64,000 nt of DNA from Dipteris shenzhenensis (taxonomy: Eukaryota; Polypodiophyta; Polypodiopsida; Gleicheniales): NCBI GenBank assembly GCA_047967505.1, contig CM106538.1. The stretch is one strand, 5' to 3'. The notes below the pieces were generated by a model. It searched no databases. It saw nothing but the letters and a program-made list of their open reading frames with translations, and had not been told where the DNA came from. Positions 21,889 to 32,560 of this stretch are shown piece after piece. Within the stretch, counting starts at the first letter, position 1. Each line of letters begins with the position of its first letter. The position numbers and the translations under genes were made by a program.

Positions 21889-23120
21889 TGTTGACTCTGT
21901 GCCAACATGAACTTATGAAGAAAGAGAAGGTGTTACAACTTTGTGATACAACTTTGTGTTACAACTTCTAGACACAACTTTGTGTTATGACTTTGTGTTA
22001 CAAGTTTGTCTACATGAAGAGAGAGAATGTGTTACGACTTTGTGACACAACTTTGTGTTACAACTTTGTGTAACAACTTTGTGTAACAACTTTGTGTTAC
22101 AACTTTGTGTTACAACTTCTACATGTAGAGAGAGAATGTGTTACAACTTTGTGTTACAACTTTGTGATACAACTTTGTGTTACAACTTTGTGATACGACT
22201 TTGTGTTACATGCAGAGAGAGAAGCTCTCTAACTTGTATAAATACCCCATAATGGAATGAATCCCACACTCTTTGGGGCATTGTGTTGAGTCTACTTTGG
22301 TATTCCAAGCATTTGTCTCAAGTGTCCATGCTTCCTTGCACTGCACGTCCAAAAGCATGTCCTAACCTTGCAACCCTTTTCCCCTCTCCTCCAACCCTGC
22401 AACCCAACCTCTCCGTCTCCTCCTCCCTCCTCCTCCTTCCTCCTTCTCCTCCTCCTCCCTCCTCCTCCTCCTCCTCCTCCTCCTCCCTCCTCCTCCTCCT
22501 CCTCTCTCCTCCCCCTCCCTCCTCCTCTTCCCTCCTCCTCCTTCCTCCTCTCTCTTCTTTCACCCATGCTCTTACACCTTCTTCCTCTCCCACTCCTATG
22601 CTTTCCTAAACCCTTAAACTCCATGATCTACGAGGGAGACGAGTTCTCCACCATGTACTCTACTCTGAACCTTGGAATCCTCCTTCTAACCCTGGACTCC
22701 TTCTAAACCTTGGAACCTCCTTCTAAACCCTGGAACTCTTTCTAAACCCTGGAACCTCCTTCTGAACCCTGGAACTCTTTCTGAACCCTGGAACCTCTTT
22801 CTGAACCCTGGAACTCCTCCTAAACCCTGGAACCTCCTTCTGAATCCTTAAACTCCTCCTAAACCCTACAACCCCCAATGAAGGCGAAAGCCTTCATTAC
22901 CTCAACAAAGATGGTTTACGTGCCTTTTACACATGCTTGCACTTTGTTTGCTTACCACACTTAAGCCTACATCTCTCACTGGAACATGACTCGAGGTCCT
23001 AAGCTACACATATACTACAACCGACAATCCCAATATATCTGTAGGTGACAAAAAGCCTCGGAACCCTGCAAACATAGAATACCCAGCTCTTCCTACGAAA
23101 GCAGTAGGAAAGAGCCAACA
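21889..23120 (+). repeat. 5' LTR of gypsy 1
   Basis: 1,232 bp. U3 contains a minisatellite of TTTGTGTTACAAC units (about 21930-22205), then TATAAATA at 22237-22244. Next come a CTCCTC microsatellite (22380-22560) and 20-bp CTTCTAAACCCTGGAACCTC repeats (22660-22860). The end is CAGTAGGAAAGAGCCAACA. It is very similar to the 3' LTR by eye. Confidence 0.95.
22237..22244 (+). promoter_or_regulatory. TATA box of the gypsy LTR
   Basis: TATAAATA followed by CCCCAT. The same box recurs in the other LTRs at 37321, 49551 and, inverted, at 58159-58166, and is the best conserved part of U3. Transcription would start shortly downstream, upstream of the CTCCTC tract. Confidence 0.75.
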
Positions 23121-23122
23121 TT

Positions 23123-23140
23123 TGGCACCGCTGCCGGGGA
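23123..23140 (+). other. Primer-binding site of gypsy 1 (Asp-tRNA type)
   Basis: TGGCACCGCTGCCGGGGA lies 2 bp inside the LTR. It matches the complement of the 3' end of plant Asp(GUC) tRNA except for two bases. Athila-type elements are known to use this primer. Confidence 0.85.
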
Positions 23141-23796
23141 GACTAGCATCTCAAGTAGTGAGTAAACATATGTAGGTATGTGTAAAACAAGTCACTACTT
23201 CAAACTTTCACGAACAAAACACTCAAGGGCAAGGAGAGTAAAATTTTTTTCCAATTCTAGCCAAACATATGAACCCCAAACATCCACTTTGGGTTACTAC
23301 CTTAAGAAATTTTCTTAATTTCTTAAATAGAAGCCACATGATATACAATCAGGCTAGGTAGTGGACATGGATGCATAGAGCTTTCAATTTCGATCATTTT
23401 ACCTTTTTACAGAAAAGCAAACCGAGCTCTCCATAAAGAGTTATGGCTCGGGAAGAGTTTAGGGTTAAACCCTAAACCTAAACCCTAAACCTAAAATCCA
23501 ATCCTATAAAAACCTACTCCACCCCCCTCATTCTTCATCTTTCACTTTTTGCCTCCATTCTCTTCTTCATTCCGAGCCCCACGCAAGACACTCCTCCCTC
23601 TCCATCGACCACCCCCTTACTCCTATCCTCGCAATGTAAGTGACATCGAGCCCTTCTCGCAGCGATGACCTAGCCTTCCACCCACCGTCCATTGTTCCGC
23701 AACAATCCCGTTACATCGAGAAAGACTTGGAGAGCGTTCAGGTGACCACTTCTCCTTGCTTTTCGATTTTCGTCTTTCAGGTTTTTTGCTCTTTTT
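23141..23796 (+). other. Gypsy 1 leader, first part
   Basis: Untranslated sequence with a short telomere-like string (AAACCCTAAACCTAAACCC, about 23467-23490). Downstream is a block of about 100 bp that is conserved inverted in gypsy D (17216-17300). A long frame opening at 23640 runs into the pyrimidine tract and is not considered real. Confidence 0.65.
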
Positions 23797-25500
23797 TACA
23801 CCTCCCCCCTCCCACTCCATCACCACCACCTCCCCCCTCCCCCTTCACCACCACCTCCCCCCTCCCCCTTCACCACCACCTCCCCCTCCCCCCTCCCCCT
23901 CCATCTCCACCACCTCCCCCCTCCCCCCTCCATCTCCACCACCACCTCCCCCCTCCCCCTTCCTCTCCACCTCCCCCTCCCCCCTCCCCCTCCATCTCCC
24001 CCTCCCCCTCCCCCCTCCCCCCTCCATCTCCCCCTCCCCCTCCCCCCTCAAACTCCATCTCCACCACCACCTCCCCCCTCCCCCTTCCTCTCCACCTCCC
24101 CCTCCCCCCTCCCCCTCCATCTCCACCTCCCCCTCCCCCTCCATCTCCACCACCACCACCACCTCCCCCCTCCCCCTTCCTCTCCACCTCCCCCTCCCCC
24201 CTCCCCCTCCATCTCCACCTCCCCCTCCCCCTCCCCCTCCATCTCCACCACCACCTCCCCCCTCCCCCTCCATCTCCACCTCCCCCTCCCCCCTCCCCCT
24301 CCATCTCCACCACCACCTCCCCCCTCCCCCTTCACCACCACCTCCCCCTCTCCCCCTCCCCCTTCATCTCCACCTCCCCCTCTCCCCCTCCCCCTTCATC
24401 TCCACCTCCCCCTCCCCCCTCCCCCTTCATCTCCACCCCCCTCTCCCCCTCCCCCACCACCTCCACCACCTCCCTTTCACTCTCTCTCTTTCTTTCTCTC
24501 TCCTCCCTCCCCTTTCTCTCTCTTTCTCTCTCTCTCCCTCCACCTTCTCTCTCCTTTCTCTCTCCTCTCTCCCCCTTTTCCCCTCTCTCTCTCTTCTCTC
24601 TCTCCACCTCCCCCCCTCACTCTCTCCTCTCTCCCCCTCGTTCTCTCTCCCACCCCCTCTCTCTCTCACTCTCTCCTCTCTCCCCCTCATTCTCTCCCCC
24701 CTTACGCTCGCCCCTCCACCCCCCACCCCGCCCCCCCCTCTCCTCTCTCTCCCCCTTACCCCCTCCCCCTTACCCCCCCCTCTCTGTAAACCCCCACCTC
24801 CCACGCCCCCCCACCCCCCGCCTCGCGGCGGCGCACACAGTGCCGCCCGCCCCCTCTCTCTAACCCCCCACCCCCCGCCCCGCGGCGGTGCTCTGCAGCG
24901 CCGCCGCCACCGCCCCCGCGCACCCCCCAACCCTCCTCGCCACTCTCCGCCCCCTCTTTCTAAACCCCCCTGCCCCGCGGTGGTGCACGCAGCGCCGCCC
25001 CGCCCCCTCTCTCTAATCTAACCCCCCACGAACTACCCCACCCCCCTCCCGCGGTGGCGCTCTGCAGCGCCACCGCCGCCGCCCCCGCGCACCCCCCAAC
25101 TCTCCCCGCCGCTCTCCGCCCCCTCTCTCTAGTCCCTGCCCCGCCCGTGCGCTCTAGCCCCCCGCCCCCTCTCTCATCCCCCCGCCTCGCCCCGCGGTGG
25201 TGCTGTGTGCACCGCCCTGCCCCGCTCTCTGTCCCCCGCTTCTGTCCCCCGCCGCCCCGCCCTGCGCCCACCCCGCTCCCGCTACGCCCGCGGTGCCTAC
25301 GCCGCCCCCGCTCAGTGCCACCCCCCGCACCACCTCCCCGCCCCCCTCCCCTCCACTCGCGCCCTCTCCCCTGCACCCCCGAACCCCCTCCGCCTACCCC
25401 CCCTGCGCAACCACCCCCCCTGCGCAACCCCCCCTGCACCAACCCCCCTTGCAAAACCCCGCCACCCCCCCCTGGACGCCGCCATCGGACGCCCCCCAGC
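23797..25500 (+). repeat. 1.7-kb pyrimidine- and C-rich tract in the gypsy 1 leader
   Basis: 23797-24480 is nearly pure C/T, with subunits such as CCATCTCCACCACCACC and CCCCTCCCCCTCC. 24480-24720 is CTCTCT/TTTCTC. 24720-25500 is C-rich with GCGGTGGTGC-type repeats. It is translatable as proline/serine-rich protein in all three plus frames, which shows composition rather than coding. The minus strand is G-rich and could form quadruplexes; the plus strand could take part in triplex DNA (inference). Confidence 0.9.
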
Positions 25501-25504
25501 ACCC

Positions 25505-25835
25505 AAAAAAAAAAAAACCCTAACCTAAACTAACCTACGGTTAGTTACTAACTACGATTAGGTTAGTTGGTTAACCTAGGTTAGGTTAAGTTAGTCGGTT
25601 AACCCTAGGCTAGTTAGTCTAACTCAGTAGATTAGGTTAAGCTAGGTTAGTTGGCAGCAACCTAGACTAGGTTAGTTTTGCCTTTGGTTCGGTTAGTTTC
25701 ACCTCACCTCAGTTAACTTAACTGTAGTTAGTTACACTAACTAAGTTCGACTATGGTTAGTCTAACCCTCCCTAGGCTAGGTTAGACTAACTGATTAGTC
25801 TCTAACTAGACAAATAGGTTAGTTAGTCTAACTAG
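25505..25835 (+). repeat. Oligo-A run followed by degenerate GGTTAGT repeats
   Basis: Twelve or so As at about 25505-25517 are followed by irregular TAGGTTAGTT and TTAGTCTAACT units over 300 bp. The corresponding part of gypsy 2 (38440-38850) has the same layout. It is not the plant telomere unit. Confidence 0.75.
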
Positions 25836-26450
25836 AGTCACTTGGTTTCAACCCCTCAGTTGGACCTAAAGTCCCTTCCCACCACAATTAGGACCCCCCA
25901 AACACAAAATTTACCCCCCCAAACACAAAATTAACCCCTCGAAACTCATCCGTTTGGGACCCAAATTGAACCCCGTTTGAACCCAGATTTCACACACGGA
26001 AACACCACGTTACGAGGTATTTTTCCAGCCCATTGCACACCATTTCGGCATCCCTAGCACACATTCATTCGCGCCCCGTGTGGGCCTCATTTTGCATTAA
26101 TTCAATCGTATTTTCACGCCGTGACCTCCGATTAACGATCCGTCTGCACCGGCACATTTCCTTACACACGTAGGACAATCTTAGGCACATTATTAACACG
26201 ACGGTCCCTACACAAACTAACACCACTCTAACTCTCCTAACAACACCACATCCACAACTGCCCTTGGGGTAGCGACACCCTTGGCAAATCACGCACCATC
26301 TGCATGCAGTTACGTTCCAGCCAACGACTTCGACTCCAACACTCGCCCCATCCGCAACTAACTCCATTGCAACAACCGCCCCTGCCAATCCTCTACCCCG
26401 AATCCCCCCCTGAGATTCAACAACTTCCTTTAACTCCTCCACGCCCCAAC
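25836..26450 (+). other. Gypsy 1 leader, last part before gag
   Basis: About 600 bp without a convincing frame. It is homologous to 38850-39460 in gypsy 2. It contains a stretch of cytosine runs and CACCATTTCGGCATC conserved in both elements. It may hold packaging signals; none can be pinpointed. Confidence 0.5.
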
Positions 26451-28213
26451 ATGGCTGGACGCCGTCATGAGCATGATGGGGATATCGAGCTCGATGCAGA
26501 GGCTAACAACTTCTTCAATCGACGCAATCACAACAATCAAGGCTGACGCCCCTTGGAAAAACTGGAACTTCCCAAATATAATGGTAGGGGAGACCCAGCT
26601 CGCTTCCTCCAGCATTTTGATGCCGCATGTCGAGCAGGTGGTGATCAATCCCATGAAACCAAGGTGGCTTGGTTTCCAATGGCCTTAACTGATGAGGCGT
26701 CAGAATGGTACCTCGACCTTCTCGTGGAAGAACGTGCCACATGGGACCTACTTCAAACTGAATTCAAACGTCGCTTTCAAATGGAGAGGCTACAAGATGA
26801 TCCCGCTCTCCAACTCAGCAAGATCGAACAAGGCCGGAGGGAAGATGTACGCACATACCTGGGAAAGATGAAGAGATTGATTGCCAAATGTGACCCATGC
26901 CCAGATGCAAAGTACCTCACGGCATGGTTCATAGCAGGTCTACGAAAGAAAATCCGCAAGGATATGAAAAAGATAAGTAGCTATGAAACATTCAGTGCTG
27001 CTCATGCGGCAGCCATTGACATCGAAGATGGCATGACAGATTCAGACACTAGCAGTGATGATGCCAGATCAAATACACGAGATAAGTGCTCGAAAAAAGG
27101 TAAATCAAAGGACACTGCCGAAACATCCAATGAAGATCGCCTAGAGGCCATGACCTTGAAGCTGAAAGAAGATATGATGCAGGCCATGGATCAAAAACTC
27201 CACTTGTCTCAGACGCCAACTCAAACATATCCACGGCGAGAAAATGTCTGGTGCCCACACTGCTTGGCAAATCATACAGCAAATGAATGCCCAGTCCTAA
27301 GAGCAAGGATCACTGCACAAGCAAATCCACCGCCATGGTTGTGGTGCCATATCTGCATCATCGGCGGCCATGATGAGACCAGTTGCATCTTCAACATGCA
27401 CAACAATCCGCCTCGACCACCACAATACCAAGCGGCATGCCAGTATACAGGCAACCGGCACTTGCACAAGTGCCCCTAGCTCCGAGACTAAATCCTGTTC
27501 CCATTCAGACACAAGTCCCACAACTACTGAGGAATCCGAATCCACGACCGTATCCAAGAGCACCAAATCCAGCTCCTCAGACAGTTCCCATACATCAATT
27601 ACAAGCCGAGGAAGTAGACTCGCTATTTGAGTATGAAGCAGAGTACCTAGTGTACTATGTAGAAGGTGTAGAGGGTCTCATACCAGTCTATGCAAATCAA
27701 GTGCGACCCAACACATATCAAGCACCAATCAAGTGTTACGGTTGTGGAGAAAATCATAGGATCGCAGAGTGCCCTCATCGTGGTAGCCCAGCCACTTTCC
27801 AACCACTCTACAGAGATTGTGGCATAGGACATGCCTGTATGGATTGTCCCATGAAAAATAAGGTCCCAGAACAAACAGAGGTTAAGCCTGACATCCCCAT
27901 CGGCATCATTGGGGTGGACCATCAAAGTCTGGGTCCGGCAAGTCTAAGGTCACAACCTATCAATGTAATTACACGCCAACAGAAAGAGGCCACGAAGGAC
28001 CCTATCATTCCAATCCAACCGAAGCGACTTCTGAAAAAGAAAGCACAAGTGCCTCCACCTCTGCCAAGCAATGAGCAGCCGAGTTCATCCACATCAACTC
28101 CCGAGCCTCGAATAAAAGACGCACCATTCCCGAATGCAGAGGTGGAGAAGGCTCGTGGGTTCAAAATGAACAAGCTCAATTTGAGGCTCAGAAACAAGCT
28201 CAAGACCCACTAA
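26451..28213 (+). pseudogene. Gypsy 1 gag with an array of zinc knuckles
   Basis: The start is MAGRRHEHDGDIELDAEANN at the ATG at 26451. The homologous gypsy 2 frame starts at the same place and reads through. A TGA at 26544-26546 replaces a CGA codon. The capsid core follows: LELPKYNGRGDPARFLQHFD, AWFPMALTDEASEWYLDL, TWDLLQTEFKRRFQ. Zinc knuckles come next: CPHCLANHTANEC, CHICIIGGHDETSC and, after a 4-bp deletion near 27435 that shifts the frame, CYGCGENHRIAEC and a fourth, RDCGIGHACMDC. The fourth has lost its first cysteine (Tyr here, Cys in gypsy 2). Gag forms the particle and binds RNA in the cytoplasm. Four knuckles are more than the usual one or two. The C-terminal third is proline- and lysine-rich. 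Confidence 0.88.
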
Positions 28214-28218
28214 ATGAC

Positions 28219-28963
28219 TTGGCCCCACAAAGTATTGATACTGTACTCGAGCCTTTGTTCCAACAACAGACTCCACAACAGAATGTACCGCCACGTCAAC
28301 TTGAAGGAGCTGCACTCTCTAGCATCCTGAGTTGCCCTGTGTCAATTCCCATCGGAATCCTCTTACGGAATTGTCCCAATCTCTGGGAGAGTTTCAAAGG
28401 ATGGATTGAACTCGCAAATCCCCCTCCACCTATGAACGACATTGAAGATATCCCTGTGCGGATGGGTGAGAGAGATGACATATGCAACATCACTATGCCT
28501 TTGATCCACAAGGCATATAATGAAGTCCAAGCCATAGTGGATGGTGGAGCAGGTGTCAATGTCCTATCAAAGGAGCTCTACGAAGAATGGGGTCTCCCAC
28601 CAATGTAAAAGGCTATTTCAACATACGCCTTGCCGATGATTCACGGGCTAAACCCTTGGGAATAGTGAATGGCGTGTCACAAAGATCGCAGGAGTACACT
28701 TTTCCCTTCAATTCACAATCTTGGATCTCCCCAAAAAATCCTATCAAATCTTACTGGGACGTCCTTGGTTACGGGAAGCATCAATCCTCCATGACTGGGG
28801 AACGGATAAATTGACAATCCAGAATCGAGACACTGCAGTCAAGGTGAATGTGGGGACAGGAGCTATTAAACCAATTGTTCCTAGAGCATTGAATGACACA
28901 TCTTCCACGACAATCTCGAGCAAATTAGATCCCTTGCAACAGCATGCTATGGTGACTCACAAA
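28219..28963 (+). pseudogene. Gypsy 1 aspartic protease
   Basis: 28219-28608 encodes a linker, then AIVDGGAGVNVLSKELYEEW, the active-site loop (DGG in place of the common DTG/DSG). The frame breaks at 28606. A second frame (28721 onward) gives the expected C-terminal half, QILLGRPWLREASILHDWG, with the flap-side LLGRPWL motif. The protease would cut the polyprotein. A MITE begins immediately downstream at 28964. Gypsy 2 has the same DGGA motif, so that motif is ancestral and not decay. Confidence 0.85.
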
Positions 28964-29210
28964 CTCGGGGGGGTCACTATGTATAAACCCTCTATATCAT
29001 GTGCGTTCAAGGCCTATATTTAAAGTCCCTTATCTGTAAAAAATTTCATTAATAAAATGTACCCCTTTTCTATACAAATCTGTAAATTTTTCCCAAAACT
29101 ATTTTAAATAGTCCCTTATGTATATTTATTTCTATAAATTTTAGAAATAAAAAAAATTCTTCTGTTGAACTCACGTGATAGGGTTACATATGATGAGTGA
29201 CCCCCCCGAG
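28964..29210. mobile_element. MITE copy A (14-bp perfect TIR, 8-bp TSD)
   Basis: 247 bp, starting CTCGGGGGGGTCAC and ending with its perfect inverse GTGACCCCCCCGAG. Flanks are CTCACAAA at 28956-28963 and again at 29211-29218. The homologous place in gypsy 2 (about 41990) has GACACAAAGC with no insert, which confirms the borders. It is non-coding and AT-rich inside, homologous to 3692-3937. It is probably mobilised by a hAT-type transposase, judged only from the 8-bp duplication. Confidence 0.95.
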
Positions 29211-29218
29211 CTCACAAA

Positions 29219-29892
29219 GCAATGTCAATAACTGGATACAAACATTGGCAACCATCGACAACTGCCATTCATTAGACCCCATTTTCTCACAGATAGATGT
29301 TAACGCACTACAGGTCGATCCTCCACCGACACATGAAGAACCAATCGATCTAGAGATGCCATTCTTTATGGCTAACCTCGAATGGGATAATGAACCTGAA
29401 GAAGTTACCCATACCAATGATGACTCAAATTTTCCTTGGGACCTTGAAACAGAGGCTACGAATGCTGCAATTGAAGATCAAATCTTTGATAATGACCTAG
29501 CCATTCTGCATGCCCTAATGGCAATTGAGCTCCCAAAAGTTGAACCTCCATACTTGAATAACAGCAGAAGATCCCGCAAGAAAGCTGCAGGAGGAAATCG
29601 CAGAAAAGCCAAGGCCGAGCACTTCAATGAATTCGAACGAGTCCAAACAAGGATTGTCGAATTGTACCTTGCAAAGGCAGTTCCCTCAAAATCAAAACCA
29701 CCACCTCTTGAATGGTCCCCTGAGGGACTGGAAGGAGTATGTGCAGCACATGAACCCTTACTTGGAAACACCTTACCAGTGGAAAAGTTACCCCACAGTT
29801 CCCAACGTAAGAAGTTTTGGAAATATAAGCCACATGTGCGGATGGAAGCTCGATCAAGAGACTTCAGAAAAAGAAAGGAAAGAAGAGCCTAA
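29219..29892 (+). CDS. Gypsy 1 protease-RT spacer domain (unknown function)
   Basis: This is an open frame of about 220 codons from the MITE edge to TAA at 29890. It has an acidic N-terminal half and a basic stretch NNSRRSRKKAAGGNRRKAKA. The conserved C-terminal part includes KPPPLEWSPEGLEGVCAAHE and KLPHSSQRKKFWKYKPHVRM. The same segment is recognisable in gypsy 2 (about 42000-42540) and gypsy E (59811-60060). I know no domain for it. It lies between protease and RT, so in an intact element it would be part of the polyprotein. The first codons listed by a naive ORF call come from the MITE and are not original. Confidence 0.6.
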
Positions 29893-30142
29893 CCAATTAA
29901 TAAATGCAACTATGCCACCCAATACACATGACACATGTCAGGCTAGTTCAACCCCCCATCAGAGGCCGATCTTCGAGAAGTGCCGGAATACTTTAAGAAT
30001 TATACAAGTGGTAGTGCACCAATAGCAATGCCAAGACCAATCAGAAGTTCAAGAAACCGATAGCATCGGAGAAACTCCAATCTATGAGGGACCGGCAAAA
30101 ACACGCACAATAAACCTCGCCCTTGAAGGGGAGGAAGAAAAA

Positions 30143-32560
30143 TTGGTTTTCATTGGGAAACAGCTCCGTCAAGAAGATGAAATCAAACTCAAGGACCTCC
30201 TAATGGAATACCGTGACTGCCTAGCATGGTCGTACAAAGAGATGAAAGGAATTTCACCAGAAGTGGCAGTTCACACGATACCTATAAGGGAAGGTGCTCG
30301 CCCTAAGGTATGTGGACCTTATCACACAAATCCTAAATATGGCACCATGGTTTATGACGAGCTGGAAAAACTCCTAGATGCCAGATTCATCTATGAGATA
30401 GAACACACTGATTGGGTTTCACCCATTATCATTGTGCCTAAACGCAACAAGAAGCTCAGAATATGCGTAAACTTGAAAAATGTGAATGCCGCCACAATTA
30501 GGGATCACTACCCCCTACCCTTAACAGAAACAATGTTGGAAAAGGTGGCAGGATCCGAAATATATAGCTTCTTGGATGGCTTCAGTGGCTATAACCAAGT
30601 GCAAATTGCTCCTCAAGACCAATCAAAAACAGCATTTGCTACAGAATGGGGTATTTTTGCATATAGAGTCATGCCATTCGGCCTTTGTAATGCCCCAGCC
30701 ACATTCCAGCGAGTCATGTTCACAGCTTTCAAGTCATTTTTGAATAAGTTTTTACAGGTGTTCTTGGATGATTTGTGCATCCATTCAACCAAACAGGACC
30801 ACTTCAAATGTTTGGAAGAAGTACTAATCAAATGCAGGGAGTATGGCATCTCCCTAAATCCAACAAAATGCCAGTTCATGGTCACCCACGGAGTTGTTTT
30901 GGGACACATCGTCTCTCAACATGGGATTGCAACTGACATGGACAAAATCAAAATCATCATGGAATTGCCTCCTCCTACAAATTCCAAAGGTGTACAAGTA
31001 TTTATGGGACATGCCGGCTATTATAGAAGATTTATATTGCGGTATGCCATGATAGCTAGACCACTTTACAAATTATTAGTGGAGTTCTTATGGACCGAAG
31101 AGTGCGACCAAGCCTTTGAGCTTTTAAAATGGCACCTAATCACAGCACCCATCCTTATATCTCCCAATTGGGATATTGATTTTCATGTTCATACTGATGG
31201 ATCCAAGTATGCAATTGGGAGTGTGCTTTGTCAACCTAGTGAACATAAGAAAGACTACCCCGTCTACTTCTCCAGTCGACAACTCAATGATGCAGAGATC
31301 AACTATACAACCATAGAAAGAGAAGCCCTAGCAATGGTGTATAGTGTAAAGAAATTTCGGCACTATCTACTCGCAAATGATTTTGTCTTCTACCCCGACC
31401 ATCAAGCATTGCTTTATCTTGTGAATCGTCCGTGTACCACAGGAAGAATAACCAGATGGCTCCTCTTGCTGCAAGAATTCAACTTCAAAATCGTGGTCCG
31501 CAAGGGTGCCCAACACTACATTGCCGATCACATGTCTCGAGTCAAGACAGGAGAAGAAGCCACTGGAGTAGAAGACGACTTACCAGATGCCACACTATTT
31601 CAAATAGATGCTATTCCAGAATGGTGTGGAGATATCATTGGGTACTTGATGGCAGGAAAACCACCCCCTGACATGAAAGCAGTAGATGCCAGAAAATTGA
31701 TTCTAAAAGCTGCACCATATCAACTCATTGCAGGACAACTATACAAGATGGGCAAGGACCAGATATTAAGAAGATGTGTAATGCCTCATGAGATCCTACC
31801 AATCCTGAGTGAAGTCCATGAAGGCATTGCAGGAGGACACTTCCAAGGGGAAGCCACAGCAAGAAAAGTTCTCCTCGCAAGCTACTGGTGGCCAACACTG
31901 TGGGCAGATGCCTATGAATATGTAAAAGGCTGTGATGTATGCCAACGAACTATTAAACCACAACACAAAGACTTCAATCCCCTAACAACAGTTGTTGCAC
32001 AACAACCTTTTGAAAAATGGGGGATTGACTATGTGGGTCCCATACATCCAGCAACAAAAGGAAAACAGGCACGCTACATCATTGTGGCCACTGATTACTT
32101 TACAAAATGGGCTGAAGCTAAAGCAGTCAGAAAGGCAGATGCCAAAAGCACAGCAAGATTCTTATACGAACATGTGATCACCCGATTCGGATGCCCCCTT
32201 GAAATTGTGTCGGATAGAGGCACACATTTTGTCAATGAGGTAATCCAAGAACTCTTGTCTGGCTTCATGGTCATCCATAGAAAAAGCACACCCTACTACC
32301 CCCAAGGGAATGGACTAGCAGAATCCACAAACAAAATCATATGCAATATCCTCACCAAGGTAGTAGAACCACAGCGTTCTAATTGGGCAGAGAAACTGAA
32401 TGCAGCCTTATGGGCATACAGAACCACATTCAAGGTCAGTATAGGGAACACACCTTTTCAATTGGTGTACGGCCTCGAAGCCGTGGTCCCACTCGAATTT
32501 GTAATACCAAGTCTATGCATCGCAGTGTACAGGAACGCATGGGTGATCATGAGTCCTTGA
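30143..32560 (+). CDS. Gypsy 1 reverse transcriptase-RNase H-integrase
   Basis: 805 codons, uninterrupted. RT: IIIVPKRNKKLRICVN, YSFLDGFSGYNQV, MPFGLCNAPATFQRVM and the catalytic VFLDDLCIHS. RNase H: HVHTDGSKYAIGSVLC, IEREALAMVYSVKKFRHYL, DHQALLYL. Integrase: the zinc-binding HEGIAGGH...CDVC (HHCC), then the catalytic triad in GIDYVGP, VSDRGTHF and NGLAESTNK (D, D, E). All catalytic residues are present. The frame leaves the original at about 32520, after VIPSL, by a frameshift; the last residues are therefore artefactual. The ATG at 30143 is only the first in frame; the natural protein would begin in gag. It would copy element RNA to DNA and integrate it. It is the only complete gypsy enzyme set in the window and the likely kind of helper for gypsy 2 and E. 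Confidence 0.93.
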   Translation: MVFIGKQLRQEDEIKLKDLLMEYRDCLAWSYKEMKGISPEVAVHTIPIREGARPKVCGPYHTNPKYGTMVYDELEKLLDARFIYEIEHTDWVSPIIIVPKRNKKLRICVNLKNVNAATIRDHYPLPLTETMLEKVAGSEIYSFLDGFSGYNQVQIAPQDQSKTAFATEWGIFAYRVMPFGLCNAPATFQRVMFTAFKSFLNKFLQVFLDDLCIHSTKQDHFKCLEEVLIKCREYGISLNPTKCQFMVTHGVVLGHIVSQHGIATDMDKIKIIMELPPPTNSKGVQVFMGHAGYYRRFILRYAMIARPLYKLLVEFLWTEECDQAFELLKWHLITAPILISPNWDIDFHVHTDGSKYAIGSVLCQPSEHKKDYPVYFSSRQLNDAEINYTTIEREALAMVYSVKKFRHYLLANDFVFYPDHQALLYLVNRPCTTGRITRWLLLLQEFNFKIVVRKGAQHYIADHMSRVKTGEEATGVEDDLPDATLFQIDAIPEWCGDIIGYLMAGKPPPDMKAVDARKLILKAAPYQLIAGQLYKMGKDQILRRCVMPHEILPILSEVHEGIAGGHFQGEATARKVLLASYWWPTLWADAYEYVKGCDVCQRTIKPQHKDFNPLTTVVAQQPFEKWGIDYVGPIHPATKGKQARYIIVATDYFTKWAEAKAVRKADAKSTARFLYEHVITRFGCPLEIVSDRGTHFVNEVIQELLSGFMVIHRKSTPYYPQGNGLAESTNKIICNILTKVVEPQRSNWAEKLNAALWAYRTTFKVSIGNTPFQLVYGLEAVVPLEFVIPSLCIAVYRNAWVIMSP

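Noticed and set aside
23640-25533. Long proline/serine/arginine-rich open frames (up to 421 codons) on both strands
   Set aside because: They exist in several frames at once over nearly pure pyrimidine sequence. Composition alone removes stop codons, and no domain or start context supports them.
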